Origin: Rhodobacter calidifons
Lineage (GTDB): Bacteria > Pseudomonadota > Alphaproteobacteria > Rhodobacterales > Rhodobacteraceae
Direction: 5' to 3'
DNA: 64,000 bases
Assembly: GCF_011174775.1 (NCBI RefSeq)
Contig: NZ_JAANHS010000002.1
Coordinates: forward strand, 1 to 64,000
The position numbers and the translations under genes were made by a program. Positions 1 to 8,192 of this stretch are shown here, piece after piece (position 1 is the stretch's first letter; each line of letters starts with the position of its first letter). Under the pieces are notes generated by a model that saw only the letters and a program-made list of their open reading frames with translations, was not told the DNA's origin and did not search any database.

Positions 1-41
1 TTCTTCGCCAGGTCGAGCCCGACAGTGGTAACATCCAGCAT
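1..41 (-). CDS. IS110-family transposase, N-terminal fragment (cut by window edge)
   Basis: Only the first 13 codons are inside the window, reading MLDVTTVGLDLAK. The V-G-[LI]-D-[LV]-[AS]-K start is typical of IS110/IS1111-family transposases, whose first catalytic Asp of the RuvC-like DEDD domain lies in this strand. A strong AGGAGG Shine-Dalgarno sits 6 bases upstream of the ATG. The rest of the gene lies left of the window, so I cannot tell whether it is intact. Family assignment rests on a short motif and is fairly but not fully secure. Confidence 0.6.
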   Translation of the reverse strand, partial: MLDVTTVGLDLAK

Positions 42-200
42 GACCGTCCTCCTTTGTGGATCCTCGCAGACCCACCTCGGCACATCGATGCCGTCGGGGG
101 GCGGTCACATCATCCGAGCCCCGTGCCAGGACAAAATTGGCCAAAGGTTGCTCGGATCCCCGCCGCTCGCATCGAGAGCGAGGGACCGTCGAAAGCGACT
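1..200 (-). mobile_element. Upstream end of an IS110-family insertion sequence (boundary approximate)
   Basis: The sequence upstream of the transposase start carries no gene and holds short inverted repeats, for example CGCTC at 164-168 pairing with GAGCG at 176-180. IS110-family elements have no long terminal inverted repeats and encode a structured bridge RNA in a non-coding end, so a structured stretch here fits the family. The outer boundary cannot be fixed without a second copy or an empty site; the next gene ends at 229. Confidence 0.4.
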
Positions 201-228
201 TCGACTGTGAAGCGCGGGGCCGGTCGCG

Positions 229-1020
229 TCACCTTCGGAGCAGGGCCAGCGCGGTTGCAGCCGGGGAAACTGACCCGGCCCGGTCCTGAATTTCCGATCG
301 CAGAACGAACCTGCGGATCAATGCGTCAAGTTTTGCCGGATCGTTGAACTGCGCAAGATCCGGCGACCCGAAGGCCGCCTCGGTCTTCGCCCGCAATGTT
401 GCGACTTGCTGGTCAAGGTCGATTGCCGCGAAGCTTTTCGGCAATCCGAATGCCGTCTGGATCATTTCGCGCAAGGGCGGATTGGCAAGAAGACTGTACC
501 ACTTTGCCTTCTCGCTGGACGACCTGGTGGCAAGATCCGAGATCTCCCTTTCGGCATTGAGGGCAAGGCGATAGGTGTTGTTCTGAGTGCCGACGTCCTT
601 CTCGAAGCTGCGTGTCCTGAACAGGGACAGGATCTCTTCCGGAAAGGTCGAGATCATCGTGCGCGGAACCGAGAAATCCCCGTAGCCGAAGGCGGCTGCA
701 AGCTTCTGATACTGCTTGTTGGCAAGCCGGTTCGCGAGACTTCCCTCCTTGAGCGTACCACCCTCCAGTACCTTCTGGATGAATGCCTTGCTGTTCACAT
801 CGCCCTCAAGCCCGAAGGCCGTGAGAGCGATGCGCAGAAGCCGCTTGTCGTTCACCAGCTTCTCGGCCGTATCAGCCGTGCCGATCCTGTCCCGGAAGTA
901 GGCCTCGTCGCGCCGTTGTGCCGGAAGCGCCTGCTGAACGGCCTGCTGTCGGGCCATCGTGCGCTTGAGGAAGGTCCAGCCCGAATAGCCCGAGAATGGC
1001 AAGAGCGGCTGGAAGGTCAC
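229..1020 (-). CDS. DUF1217-family flagellar-locus protein
   Basis: A 263-residue protein of the DUF1217 type, which in Rhodobacterales is found among flagellar genes. It is soluble-looking and mostly helical, with no signal peptide or membrane segment. The repeated pattern 'AFGL/AFGY/AFGS' with flanking helices is visible (residues about 69, 110, 192 and 217). Its ATG overlaps the stop of flbT in an ATGA junction, so it is the last gene of a flaF-flbT-DUF1217 operon. Biochemical role unknown; a part in flagellar assembly or regulation is inferred only from context. Confidence 0.75.
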   Translation of the reverse strand: MTFQPLLPFSGYSGWTFLKRTMARQQAVQQALPAQRRDEAYFRDRIGTADTAEKLVNDKRLLRIALTAFGLEGDVNSKAFIQKVLEGGTLKEGSLANRLANKQYQKLAAAFGYGDFSVPRTMISTFPEEILSLFRTRSFEKDVGTQNNTYRLALNAEREISDLATRSSSEKAKWYSLLANPPLREMIQTAFGLPKSFAAIDLDQQVATLRAKTEAAFGSPDLAQFNDPAKLDALIRRFVLRSEIQDRAGSVSPAATALALLRR

Positions 1021-1421
1021 GCGCGACCAGCGGCGAGGAGCCGCTCCTCTCGTGGAAGCAGGGCGCGCAGGGCTTTCAGGGCCTGATAATGCTGATCCTC
1101 AATCACCGCACGACTGGCGATGGTGAGCTGCGTGCGGCTGTCATAGTCAGTCAAGACCTGCGAAAGCTGCTCGATCCCGCGCAGAAGCTGCAACTTTGCT
1201 TCTTCGGCATCTGCGTCGCCGGACAACACCAGTTGCGCGATATAGCAGACCCTGCGGACTGGCGTGTTCACCTGTTCTGGGTGGATTGCATCCCGCAGAC
1301 GCAAAATGTTGGCATTTGGCGTCATGACGGCAAGGCGCGACCGCTTGTCGCCGTTCTCGATCACCGCTCCGTTGATCAGCACCCGCTCATGCGGTCCAAG
1401 CTTGAGGACAAGGCCACTCAT
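1017..1421 (-). CDS. flbT: Flagellin synthesis regulator FlbT
   Basis: A 134-residue protein with the FlbT pattern: N-terminal MSGLVLKLGPHERVLINGAV, then a central 'ILRLRDAIHPEQVNTPVRRVCYIAQ'-type block and a helical C-terminus. In Caulobacter FlbT binds the 5' untranslated region of flagellin mRNA and represses its translation until the hook is complete. Length matches the family. It overlaps flaF upstream by 4 bases and the DUF1217 gene downstream by 4 bases, so the three are translationally coupled. The flagellin gene lies directly upstream. Confidence 0.93.
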   Translation of the reverse strand: MSGLVLKLGPHERVLINGAVIENGDKRSRLAVMTPNANILRLRDAIHPEQVNTPVRRVCYIAQLVLSGDADAEEAKLQLLRGIEQLSQVLTDYDSRTQLTIASRAVIEDQHYQALKALRALLPREERLLAAGRA

Positions 1422-1789
1422 CTGCCGCCCCCTTCCCCACGCAGACCACGCATGACGGCCATGTTGATGTCCGTCAGGACTTCGACGCTGGCCTTATCGT
1501 CAAGGACAGCGCGGCTGTGGTGGACAGTGAACTCGTAGAGGTAGAATAGCCGTGCACGCAGGGCGGCCGGAAGCGTGTTGCCAGGCAGCGCGACGTCGGA
1601 TGCGAGCGTCGACCAGAGCTGCATGTTGTCGGTCACGGCGCGCACCAGAGCCGGAAAGTCGGTTGTCCGGGAGGCCCAGGCGCTGCGCAGACGCTGGGTG
1701 ACCTGCGCAAGAAGATCGTATTCGACCGAGCGCTGCGACCGCGTTGGCGCCTCTGGTCGAGCGTAGCTTATGGCGGAGTGGAAGGTCAT
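1418..1789 (-). CDS. flaF: Flagellar biosynthesis regulator FlaF
   Basis: A 123-residue protein with FlaF features: N-terminal 'YARPEAPTRSQRSVEYDLLAQVT', the 'LWSTLASDVALPGN.LP..LRA.L..L..FT..H' block, and a conserved C-terminal helix. FlaF is the positive partner of FlbT and promotes flagellin secretion or translation in alphaproteobacteria. It starts 71 bases downstream of the flagellin stop, behind a strong hairpin, and overlaps flbT. Full length for the family. Confidence 0.92.
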   Translation of the reverse strand: MTFHSAISYARPEAPTRSQRSVEYDLLAQVTQRLRSAWASRTTDFPALVRAVTDNMQLWSTLASDVALPGNTLPAALRARLFYLYEFTVHHSRAVLDDKASVEVLTDINMAVMRGLRGEGGGR

Positions 1790-1826
1790 GGGGTGTCCAT
1801 CTGTTCGAAAGCGTCGGGGTGAAGGT

Positions 1827-1852
1827 GGCCGCGGAGGCCATTCTCCGCGGCC
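1827..1852 (-). terminator. Hairpin between flagellin and flaF
   Basis: A perfect 9-bp stem, GGCCGCGGA at 1827-1835 and TCCGCGGCC at 1844-1852, with an 8-base loop. It sits just after the flagellin stop on the transcribed strand. There is no T-run on the minus strand, so it may act as an mRNA-stabilising 3' end or a partial terminator that sets flagellin above flaF/flbT output. Confidence 0.55.
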
Positions 1853-1860
1853 CTAAGTGC

Positions 1861-3063
1861 TTAGCGGAACAGAGACAGAAGGCCCTGCGGCTGCTGGTTG
1901 GCGATCGACAGCGCCTGGGTGGCCAGCTGCTGCTGGACCTGCAACGCCTGGAGGCGGGCCGAGGCCTCCTCCATGTCGGTATCGACCATGGCGCCGATGC
2001 CGGTCTTGAGCGAATCGGTCAGCTTGCCGACGAACTCGCTCTGGATCTCGACCCGCTTCTGCGCCGAACCGAAGGAAGCGGCGGCGTCGATCGAGGTCTG
2101 CAGCATCCCCTCGATGTTGCCCAAAGCCGCAAGGGCGCCGGCTCCGGTCGTGACATCCAGACCTGTCAGGGCCCCCAGGCCACCTGCGTTGGCGTTCTTG
2201 AACTGGGCGCTGACCGAAAGGTCCGACGCACCGCCATTGGTGAGAGACAGGGTCCCGGGAGCGCTGCTGTCATAGTCGATGGTCAGACCAGCAATCCCGA
2301 GGCTTTCGATCGCAGTCTTCAATCCGACCGCCGCCACGCCCTCCGGCGTGGTGGACGCCACATCGGCGGCCGTGAAGGTATATGAGGCCGTCTTGCCGCC
2401 GATCGTGATCGACAGGCGGTCGCCTGCGGCAAAACCCGCGCTGCCATCGATGACGATATCACCGGTACCGGTGCCGGCGGCCAGAGCAAATCCTGCCGTA
2501 TCCGCCCCGGTGGACACGCCGGTGGTGCCGGTGAAGGCCGCCTTTGCCACATAGGCACCGGTGGACAGGTTCTGCGCATTCACCTCGATGTTGTTGGAGG
2601 AAACGCCGGTCTGGCTGCGGTCCAGCGACGACAGGATGTTGACCTGGGTCTGCGAGCCATTGACGAGGTTCAGGCCATTGAACTGCGCCGCACCGACGGT
2701 GGATTCGATCTGCTTGGTCAGCGCCTCGATATCCGTCTGGATCTTGTTCCGATCGACGTTCTCTGCCTGGGCGGCGACGATCTTGCCCTTCATTTCGGTC
2801 AGAAGTTTGGTCACGGTTTCCGCCGCGTTGCGCGCGACGGTCAGAGTGGCAGAGCCGACCGCAAGGCTGTCGGAGATGCCCTTGAAGCCCTCGACATCGG
2901 ATTCCATCACCTTCGAGATGGCCCAGACGGCGGCGTTGTCCTTGGCGCTGGCCACCGACTTGCCGGTGGAGATGTCGGCCTGCGTCTTGTTCAGGTTGGC
3001 ATTGATGCCCTTCATCGTCTGGAGGGCCACCATTGCGCTGGTATTGGTCAGAATCGACGACAT
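1861..3063 (-). CDS. fliC: Flagellin
   Basis: A 400-residue flagellin. The N-terminal D0/D1 helices (MSSILTNTSAMVALQTMKGI, then 'L.KTQ.DISTGK.V.SAKDNAA.WAI') and the C-terminal D1/D0 helices (ending 'ATQALSIANQQPQGLLSLFR') are classic. The middle, about residues 165-310, is a Gly/Ala/Thr-rich surface domain. The start is set by the conserved N-terminus and an AAGGA ribosome site. There is no signal peptide, as expected for export through the flagellar type III apparatus. flaF and flbT downstream regulate it after transcription. The short 'SAKDNAAVWAISKVM' motif is of the alphaproteobacterial type. Confidence 0.96.
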   Translation of the reverse strand: MSSILTNTSAMVALQTMKGINANLNKTQADISTGKSVASAKDNAAVWAISKVMESDVEGFKGISDSLAVGSATLTVARNAAETVTKLLTEMKGKIVAAQAENVDRNKIQTDIEALTKQIESTVGAAQFNGLNLVNGSQTQVNILSSLDRSQTGVSSNNIEVNAQNLSTGAYVAKAAFTGTTGVSTGADTAGFALAAGTGTGDIVIDGSAGFAAGDRLSITIGGKTASYTFTAADVASTTPEGVAAVGLKTAIESLGIAGLTIDYDSSAPGTLSLTNGGASDLSVSAQFKNANAGGLGALTGLDVTTGAGALAALGNIEGMLQTSIDAAASFGSAQKRVEIQSEFVGKLTDSLKTGIGAMVDTDMEEASARLQALQVQQQLATQALSIANQQPQGLLSLFR

Positions 3064-3232
3064 GTTTCAGTCCTTGCTGCAAGGCCGCAGGTTTCACGGC
3101 CGGAAAAGCCACGGATCGTGGCAGTTGTGGCGTTCTGTCCATGCCGCCGGGTGACCGGAAGCGCCGCCCCGTCATGAGGCGCGAGGACCATCAAGCCGCA
3201 AAGCGCCTAATCATTTCCTAACCTGGCAAAGG

Positions 3233-3249
3233 CAAATGCCCGGCATTTG
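3233..3249. promoter_or_regulatory. 17-bp palindrome upstream of flagellin
   Basis: CAAATGCC at 3233-3240, a central C, and GGCATTTG at 3242-3249 form a perfect 8+1+8 palindrome in the 236-bp gap between the flagellin start and the 3' end of the CoA-ligase gene. The one-base centre fits a dimeric regulator site better than a terminator. I could not identify a confident sigma-28 or sigma-54 promoter in this gap. Confidence 0.35.
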
Positions 3250-3299
3250 AATGACTTCTGATCGAATCCTGCCGTCTTCAAGCAGCCTTGCCTGTGGAT

Positions 3300-4931
3300 T
3301 CAGGACGGGCCGGTCGCAGCGCGGCGCAGTTGAAACCGCTGGATCTTGCCTGTGGGGGTCTTGGGCAGCGCCTCGGCAAAGACCACGCTGCGCGGGTATT
3401 TGAACGGGGCAATGACCCGTTTCACATGGTCCTGCAGCGTCCTGACCATCAGTGCGTCGCCCTGTTGCCCGGGCGCAAGCACGACATGGGCCTGGACGAT
3501 CTGGCCGCGTTCTGCGTCGGGGACGCCGACGACCGCGCATTCCAGAACCGCCGGGTGCTGAAGCAGCGCCGCCTCGACCTCGGGTCCGGCGATGTTGTAG
3601 CCGGCGGACAGGATCATGTCGTCGGTGCGGGCGGCGAAGTGGAAGTAGCCGTCCTCGTCTTGCCAGAAGGCATCCCCGGTCAGGTTCCAGCCGCCCTGCA
3701 CATAGTCGCGCTGGCGGGCATCGGCGAGGTAGCGGCACCCCGTCGGGCCGCGCACGGCAAGGCGGCCGACCTCGCCCCGGGGTTTCTCGACCATCTCCTC
3801 ACCCAGGATCCGGGCCTCATAGCCCCTCACGGGCCTTCCGGTGCAGCCGGGCCGGTTATCGTCGAACCGGTTACTGATGAAGATGTGCAGCATCTCGGTC
3901 GCGCCGATCCCGTCCAGCATCGCCTTGCCGGTCTTGGCGCGCCATTCCTCGTAAACCGGGGCGGGCAGCGTCTCGCCTGCCGAGACGGCGGCCCGCAACG
4001 AGGAGAGGTCGGCGCCCTCGTCAATGGCTTTCAGCATGACGCGATAGGCTGTCGGCGCGGTGAAACAGATTGTGGCTCGATGTTCTTCGATCATCGCCAC
4101 AATGTTCGGCGGCGAGGCCTGCTCCAACAGCGCCGCGGCCGCGCCGAACCGCAGCGGGAAGACGGCCAGACCGCCAAGACCGAAGGTGAAGGCAAGCGGA
4201 GGGCTGCCGATGAACACGTCCTCCGGCGTCATGCGCAGCACTTCACGCGCGTAGCCGTCGGCAATGACCAGGAGGTCGCGGTGGAAATGCATCGTCGCCT
4301 TCGGTTCGCCGGTGGTGCCAGAGGTGAAGCCCAGAAGCGCCACGTCGTCGCGTCCGGTAAGGACGGCCTCGAACCGGACCGGCTTCTTCAGTGCGCGGCG
4401 GTCGAGTTCGGCGTCATGATTGGCGGTGCCGTCAAAGCCGACAACGGTCGTCAGGAACCGGCTGTCCTTGGCGCAAAGGACAAGCTCTTCCATCAGCCGG
4501 GTATCGCAGAGCGCATGACTGATCTCGGCCTTGTCCACGATCTTCGCCAGCTCGCCCGCGCGCAGCATCGGCATTGTGTTCACCACCACCGCCCCGGCCT
4601 TGGTGGCCGCCAGCCAGCAGGCCACCATGGCCGGGTTGTTCGCCGAGCGGATCAGAACGCGGTTTCCGGGCTTGACCCCGTAGTCCTCGATCAGGACATG
4701 CGCGATCCGGTTGGTCCAGTCGGTCAGTTCCTTGTAGGTCCGGCTGCGGCCATTGCCGATCAGGGCAACATGATCACCGAACCCCTGAGCGACCATGCGG
4801 TCGGTCAGCTCGACCGCGACATTCAGCATCTCGGGGTAGTCGAAGCCGGTCAGATCGATCGGCGGCCAGTCCTGCGGGGCGGGAAGCCGGTCGCGGGTGA
4901 AACTGTCAAGGTGTCCGGTTGGTCCAAGCAT
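3300..4931 (-). CDS. abmG: 2-aminobenzoate-type aryl-CoA ligase
   Basis: A 543-residue ANL-superfamily enzyme that would activate an aromatic acid to its CoA thioester by way of an acyl-adenylate. The phosphate-binding TSGTTGEPK lies at 203-211, the 'TGDAFW.DEDGYF.F..R.DDMI' hinge region near 410-430, and the catalytic C-terminal Lys in 'KTPTGKIQRF' at 529. The overall style matches benzoate and 2-aminobenzoate CoA ligases. An AAGGAG site precedes the ATG. It is the last gene of a leftward operon, 45 bases after the RidA-like gene. The substrate is inferred from the monooxygenase/reductase at the head of the operon; salicylate or benzoate are alternatives. Confidence 0.75.
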   Translation of the reverse strand: MLGPTGHLDSFTRDRLPAPQDWPPIDLTGFDYPEMLNVAVELTDRMVAQGFGDHVALIGNGRSRTYKELTDWTNRIAHVLIEDYGVKPGNRVLIRSANNPAMVACWLAATKAGAVVVNTMPMLRAGELAKIVDKAEISHALCDTRLMEELVLCAKDSRFLTTVVGFDGTANHDAELDRRALKKPVRFEAVLTGRDDVALLGFTSGTTGEPKATMHFHRDLLVIADGYAREVLRMTPEDVFIGSPPLAFTFGLGGLAVFPLRFGAAAALLEQASPPNIVAMIEEHRATICFTAPTAYRVMLKAIDEGADLSSLRAAVSAGETLPAPVYEEWRAKTGKAMLDGIGATEMLHIFISNRFDDNRPGCTGRPVRGYEARILGEEMVEKPRGEVGRLAVRGPTGCRYLADARQRDYVQGGWNLTGDAFWQDEDGYFHFAARTDDMILSAGYNIAGPEVEAALLQHPAVLECAVVGVPDAERGQIVQAHVVLAPGQQGDALMVRTLQDHVKRVIAPFKYPRSVVFAEALPKTPTGKIQRFQLRRAATGPS

Positions 4932-4976
4932 GGCGGCTCCTTACGCGCGGTCCCGGTCCCGCCGGGAAACGGTGCC

Positions 4977-5375
4977 TCAGTCGGGAACGATGGCCGTGGC
5001 CTCGATCTCGACCTTGGCGCGGTCCTCGATCAAGGCGACGACCTGGACCACGGCCATCGGCGGGTAGTGGCGGCCGATGATCTCGCGGTAGATGCGGCCC
5101 AGCGCCTTGGGATCGGCCAGATAGGCGTCCTTGTCGGTGATGTACCAGGTTAGCCGCACCAGATGCTCGGGACCTGCGCCGCCTTCGGCCAGAACGGCAA
5201 CGACGTTGCGCAGGGTCTGTTCGACCTGGCCAAGGAAGGTGTCGGTCTCGAACTGACAGTCCGCGTTCCAGCCGATCAGCCCGCCGGTCAGGACCATCCG
5301 CCCCCGCGCGGTCGCCCCGTTGGCATAGCCTTTTGCCGGTTTCCAGGCCGGCGGATGCAGGATCGTGATGCTCAT
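4977..5375 (-). CDS. RidA/YjgF-family protein lacking the catalytic Arg
   Basis: A 132-residue Rid-family protein. The start is the ATG at 5375, which overlaps the thioesterase stop as ATGA; a longer upstream reading is not credible. The C-terminal signature 'KVEIEATAIV' is present. At the position of Escherichia coli RidA Arg105, in the 'YP.RS' segment, this protein has Met107 (YPPMAVVQVV). Rid proteins without that Arg generally lack 2-imino-acid deaminase activity. Its place in an anthranilate-type operon suggests a role with an enamine or imine intermediate made when the amino-substituted ring is reduced, but this is inference and the missing Arg argues for a changed reaction. Confidence 0.8.
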   Translation of the reverse strand: MSITILHPPAWKPAKGYANGATARGRMVLTGGLIGWNADCQFETDTFLGQVEQTLRNVVAVLAEGGAGPEHLVRLTWYITDKDAYLADPKALGRIYREIIGRHYPPMAVVQVVALIEDRAKVEIEATAIVPD

Positions 5376-5779
5376 GTCGTCTCCTGGAAAGCTGCGATGC
5401 GGTCGCGCAGGTCCTGTGGCCAGGACCTTGGGCGACCCGTTTCGTTGACGTGGACCAGGGTCAGGCTTGCCGAAAGCCGAAGCTCGCCCGCGCCATGCGC
5501 CCGCAGGGCAAGGCCTGCGGAACTGCGGCCCAACCTGGTCACCGACAGGTGCCAGTCCAGCATGTCGTCCAGACGCGAGGGGGCGTGGAACACCGTCTCG
5601 ATGGCCACGGTCGGCACGCCTGTGCGGCTGGCCGTCATCTGCCCGAAGGTGCATCCGGCCACGTCGCGGAAGAAATTCTCGATGACCGAGTTCATCATCT
5701 CGAAATAGCGCGGGTAAAAGACAATGCCGGCGGGATCGCAGTGGTTGAACTCGACGCGGATGCTGCGGGCATAGGTCAT
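5372..5779 (-). CDS. 4HBT-type acyl-CoA thioesterase
   Basis: A 135-residue hot-dog-fold thioesterase. The start at 5779 lies 4 bases after the preceding stop. The N-terminal motif 'RVEFNHCDPAGIVFYPRYFE' holds the Asp (residue 15) that is catalytic in Pseudomonas-type 4-hydroxybenzoyl-CoA thioesterases. In this operon it may rescue CoA from dead-end aryl- or acyl-CoA esters. The exact substrate cannot be read from sequence. Confidence 0.85.
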   Translation of the reverse strand: MTYARSIRVEFNHCDPAGIVFYPRYFEMMNSVIENFFRDVAGCTFGQMTASRTGVPTVAIETVFHAPSRLDDMLDWHLSVTRLGRSSAGLALRAHGAGELRLSASLTLVHVNETGRPRSWPQDLRDRIAAFQETT

Positions 5780-5783
5780 GCTG

Positions 5784-6932
5784 TCACCCGCCCAGAACGC
5801 TGCGAGCAATCACGACGCGCTGCACGTCGCTGGCCCCTTCATAGATACGCAGGGCGCGGATCTCGCGGTAAAGCTCTTCGACCTTCACCCCGTGTCGCAC
5901 CCCGTCGCCGCCGTGCAGCTGGACTGCCATGTCGATGACCTCCTGCGCGGCTTCGGTCGCGTAAAGCTTGGCCATCGCGGCCTCCCGACTGATCCGGGCA
6001 GTGCCCTGATCCTTGGTCCAGGCGGCGCGATAGACCAGCAGGGCCGCCGCATCGACCTTCAGCGCCATGTCTGCAAGGTGCCCCTGCACCATCTGCAAGG
6101 CGGCCAGCGGCTCGCCCTGGATCCGGCGCGCGGCGCTGCGGGCAAGGGCCTCTTGCAGCGCGCGGCGTGCCAGGCCCAGCGCCGCGGCGCCGACGGTCGA
6201 GCGGAAGACATCCAGCACCGACATCGCCAGCTTGAAGCCGTCACCGGCACGACCGATCAGCGCGGCATCGGGCAGTTGCGCATCGGTCAGTTGCAGCGTG
6301 GCCAGGGGATGCGGCGCCATGACCTCGATCCGCTCGGTCACGGTCAGACCCGGGACATCCGCGGGCATCAGGAAGGCTGACAACCCGCGCGCGCCGGGGG
6401 CCTCGCCCGTGCGGGCGAAGATGACATGGATATCGGCGATGCCACCGTTCGAGATATAGGTCTTGGTCCCGTTCAGGCGCCAGCCGCCCGCGACCTTTTC
6501 GGCCATGGTCGAAGTGGCAGCGACATCCGAGCCCGACGCCGGCTCGGTCAGGGCAAAGGCGGCGATTGCCGCGCCGGACCGGGTCCGGTCCAGCCAGGCC
6601 CGCTGCGCGTCTGTCCCGAACAGCGAGACGGCACCCATGCCCAGGCCCTGCATGGCAAAGGCGAAATCCGCAAGGGCATCGTGGCGGGCCAGCGTCTCGC
6701 GGATCAGGCAAAGCGTCCGGACGTCCAGCCGCTCTCCTTCGGACGCCCCCGTGTGGCGCAGCCAGCCGCCAGCGCCAAGCATCGCAACCAGAGTCCGGCA
6801 GGCGGCGTCCACATCGTCATGCGGGACGGGCAGGTTGGCGGCGCACCAGGCCTCCAGCCTTGCGGCCAGATCGCGGTGCTGCGGCTCGAAGAACGGCCAA
6901 TCCAGGAAGCTGCGGTCCACGTCCCCTGCCAT
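5784..6932 (-). CDS. Acyl-CoA dehydrogenase
   Basis: A 382-residue FAD acyl-CoA dehydrogenase. The start ATG at 6932 is 4 bases after the hydratase stop; the longer reading frame upstream is rejected. Family motifs are clear: '[15 protein letters not shown]' (substrate/FAD loop), '[14 protein letters not shown]', and the C-terminal '[11 protein letters not shown]', whose Glu is the usual catalytic base. It probably oxidises a ring-opened or alicyclic CoA ester from 2-aminobenzoyl-CoA breakdown. Electrons would go to ETF; no ETF gene is in the window. Confidence 0.92.
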   Translation of the reverse strand: MAGDVDRSFLDWPFFEPQHRDLAARLEAWCAANLPVPHDDVDAACRTLVAMLGAGGWLRHTGASEGERLDVRTLCLIRETLARHDALADFAFAMQGLGMGAVSLFGTDAQRAWLDRTRSGAAIAAFALTEPASGSDVAATSTMAEKVAGGWRLNGTKTYISNGGIADIHVIFARTGEAPGARGLSAFLMPADVPGLTVTERIEVMAPHPLATLQLTDAQLPDAALIGRAGDGFKLAMSVLDVFRSTVGAAALGLARRALQEALARSAARRIQGEPLAALQMVQGHLADMALKVDAAALLVYRAAWTKDQGTARISREAAMAKLYATEAAQEVIDMAVQLHGGDGVRHGVKVEELYREIRALRIYEGASDVQRVVIARSVLGG

Positions 6933-6936
6933 GCGG

Positions 6937-7764
6937 TCAGTTCCCCTCGAACACCGGCTTTTCCTTCGCCACGAAGGCCCGATAGGCCCGTTCAAAGTCC
7001 TTCGTCTGCATGCAGATCGCCTGGGCCTGCGCCTCGGCCTCGATCGCCTGTTCCAGCCCCATGTTCCATTCCTGGTTCAGCTGGGTCTTGGTGATCCCCT
7101 GCGCGAAGGTCGGCCCCGCCGCCAGTTGCCGGGCCAAGGCCATCGCGGCGTCGTCCAGCCCCTCGGTCGGGTGCAGCGCATTCCAGAAGCCCCAGGCATG
7201 GCCCTCTGCCGCCGTCATGACCCGTCCGGTGTATAGAAGTTCGGCCGCCCGGCCCTGCCCGATGATCCGCGGCAGCATCGCACAGGCCCCCATGTCGCAG
7301 CCGGCAAGCCCGACGCGTGTGAACAGGAAGGCGCATCTTGCGTCGGGCGTGGCCAGCCGCAGATCCGAGGCCATGGCCAGGATCGCGCCCGCCCCCACCG
7401 CGATGCCGTCCACCGCCGCGATCACCGGCCTGCCGCAGCCGATCATCGCCTTGACCAGGTCTCCGGTCATCCGGGTGAAGGCGAGGATATCTGTCATCTC
7501 CATTCCGACCAGCGGGCCGATGATGTCGTGCACATCCCCGCCGGAACAGAAATTGCCGCCGTTCGAGCCCAGCACCACCACATCGACATCCGTCGCATGG
7601 GGCAGGGCGCGGAACAGGTCGCGCAGTTCGGCATAGCTGTCGAAGGTCAGCGGGTTCTTCCGATCCGGGCGGTTCAGCCTGAGGATGCCGATCCGGTCCC
7701 GCACCTCCCACAGAAAATGCAGCGGTTTCAGGTCGGCAAGCGCGGTGCGGGTCAGAAGGCTCAT
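6937..7764 (-). CDS. Crotonase-fold protein without the hydratase glutamate pair
   Basis: A 275-residue enoyl-CoA hydratase/isomerase-superfamily member. The oxyanion-hole segments are present ('[12 protein letters not shown]' and '[20 protein letters not shown]'). The first catalytic Glu, normally in GGGCELAM, is Ile here (GAGAILAM). The second, normally in the Q-P-E segment, is replaced, with '[18 protein letters not shown]' following and contributing an Asp. It is therefore unlikely to be a plain hydratase. Within crotonases such changes accompany C-C bond hydrolysis, isomerisation or other chemistry, so a ring-opening role is plausible. It overlaps the marR stop/start region by 4 bases. 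Confidence 0.85.
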   Translation of the reverse strand: MSLLTRTALADLKPLHFLWEVRDRIGILRLNRPDRKNPLTFDSYAELRDLFRALPHATDVDVVVLGSNGGNFCSGGDVHDIIGPLVGMEMTDILAFTRMTGDLVKAMIGCGRPVIAAVDGIAVGAGAILAMASDLRLATPDARCAFLFTRVGLAGCDMGACAMLPRIIGQGRAAELLYTGRVMTAAEGHAWGFWNALHPTEGLDDAAMALARQLAAGPTFAQGITKTQLNQEWNMGLEQAIEAEAQAQAICMQTKDFERAYRAFVAKEKPVFEGN

Positions 7765-8192
7765 CGTTTCGCCGCCCTCTTCAGGATTTCGGTCAATGTC
7801 TCCACATCGGCGTCGCTCAGCCCGGCAAAGATCCGGGCCACCTCGGCCTCATGATCCCGCGCGAGTGTCTCGAAATGCGCGAGCCCCTCGGGCGTAAGCG
7901 AGACATGCACGGTGCGCCGGTCGCTTTCGGACGGTCGCCGCACGACCAGGCCATCCGCCTCAAGCCGGTCCACCACCGCCGTCACATTGCCGTTCGAGAC
8001 CAGCAGCATCCGGCTCAACTCGCTCATGCTGACCGGATCGCGGCGGCGGTAGAGGGCGGCCATCACGTCGAAACGGGGCAGGGTAGAGCCGTGCCGCACC
8101 CGCAGGTATTCCCGCAGCTCGGCCTCGGCGGTGCGGGTGACGGACAGAAGCCGGACCCACAGCTTGAGGCGGCGTTTCGATCCCTCGCTCAT
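7761..8192 (-). CDS. MarR-family transcriptional regulator
   Basis: A 143-residue winged-helix MarR protein, start at 8192 in an ATGA overlap with the SDR gene. The '[58 protein letters not shown]' core is canonical, with the wing 'SESDRRTV'. It lies inside the operon it probably controls. MarR proteins of aromatic pathways are usually repressors released by the aryl-CoA intermediate. The near-perfect palindrome at 11271-11299 in the divergent promoter is its likely operator. Confidence 0.92.
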   Translation of the reverse strand: MSEGSKRRLKLWVRLLSVTRTAEAELREYLRVRHGSTLPRFDVMAALYRRRDPVSMSELSRMLLVSNGNVTAVVDRLEADGLVVRRPSESDRRTVHVSLTPEGLAHFETLARDHEAEVARIFAGLSDADVETLTEILKRAAKR

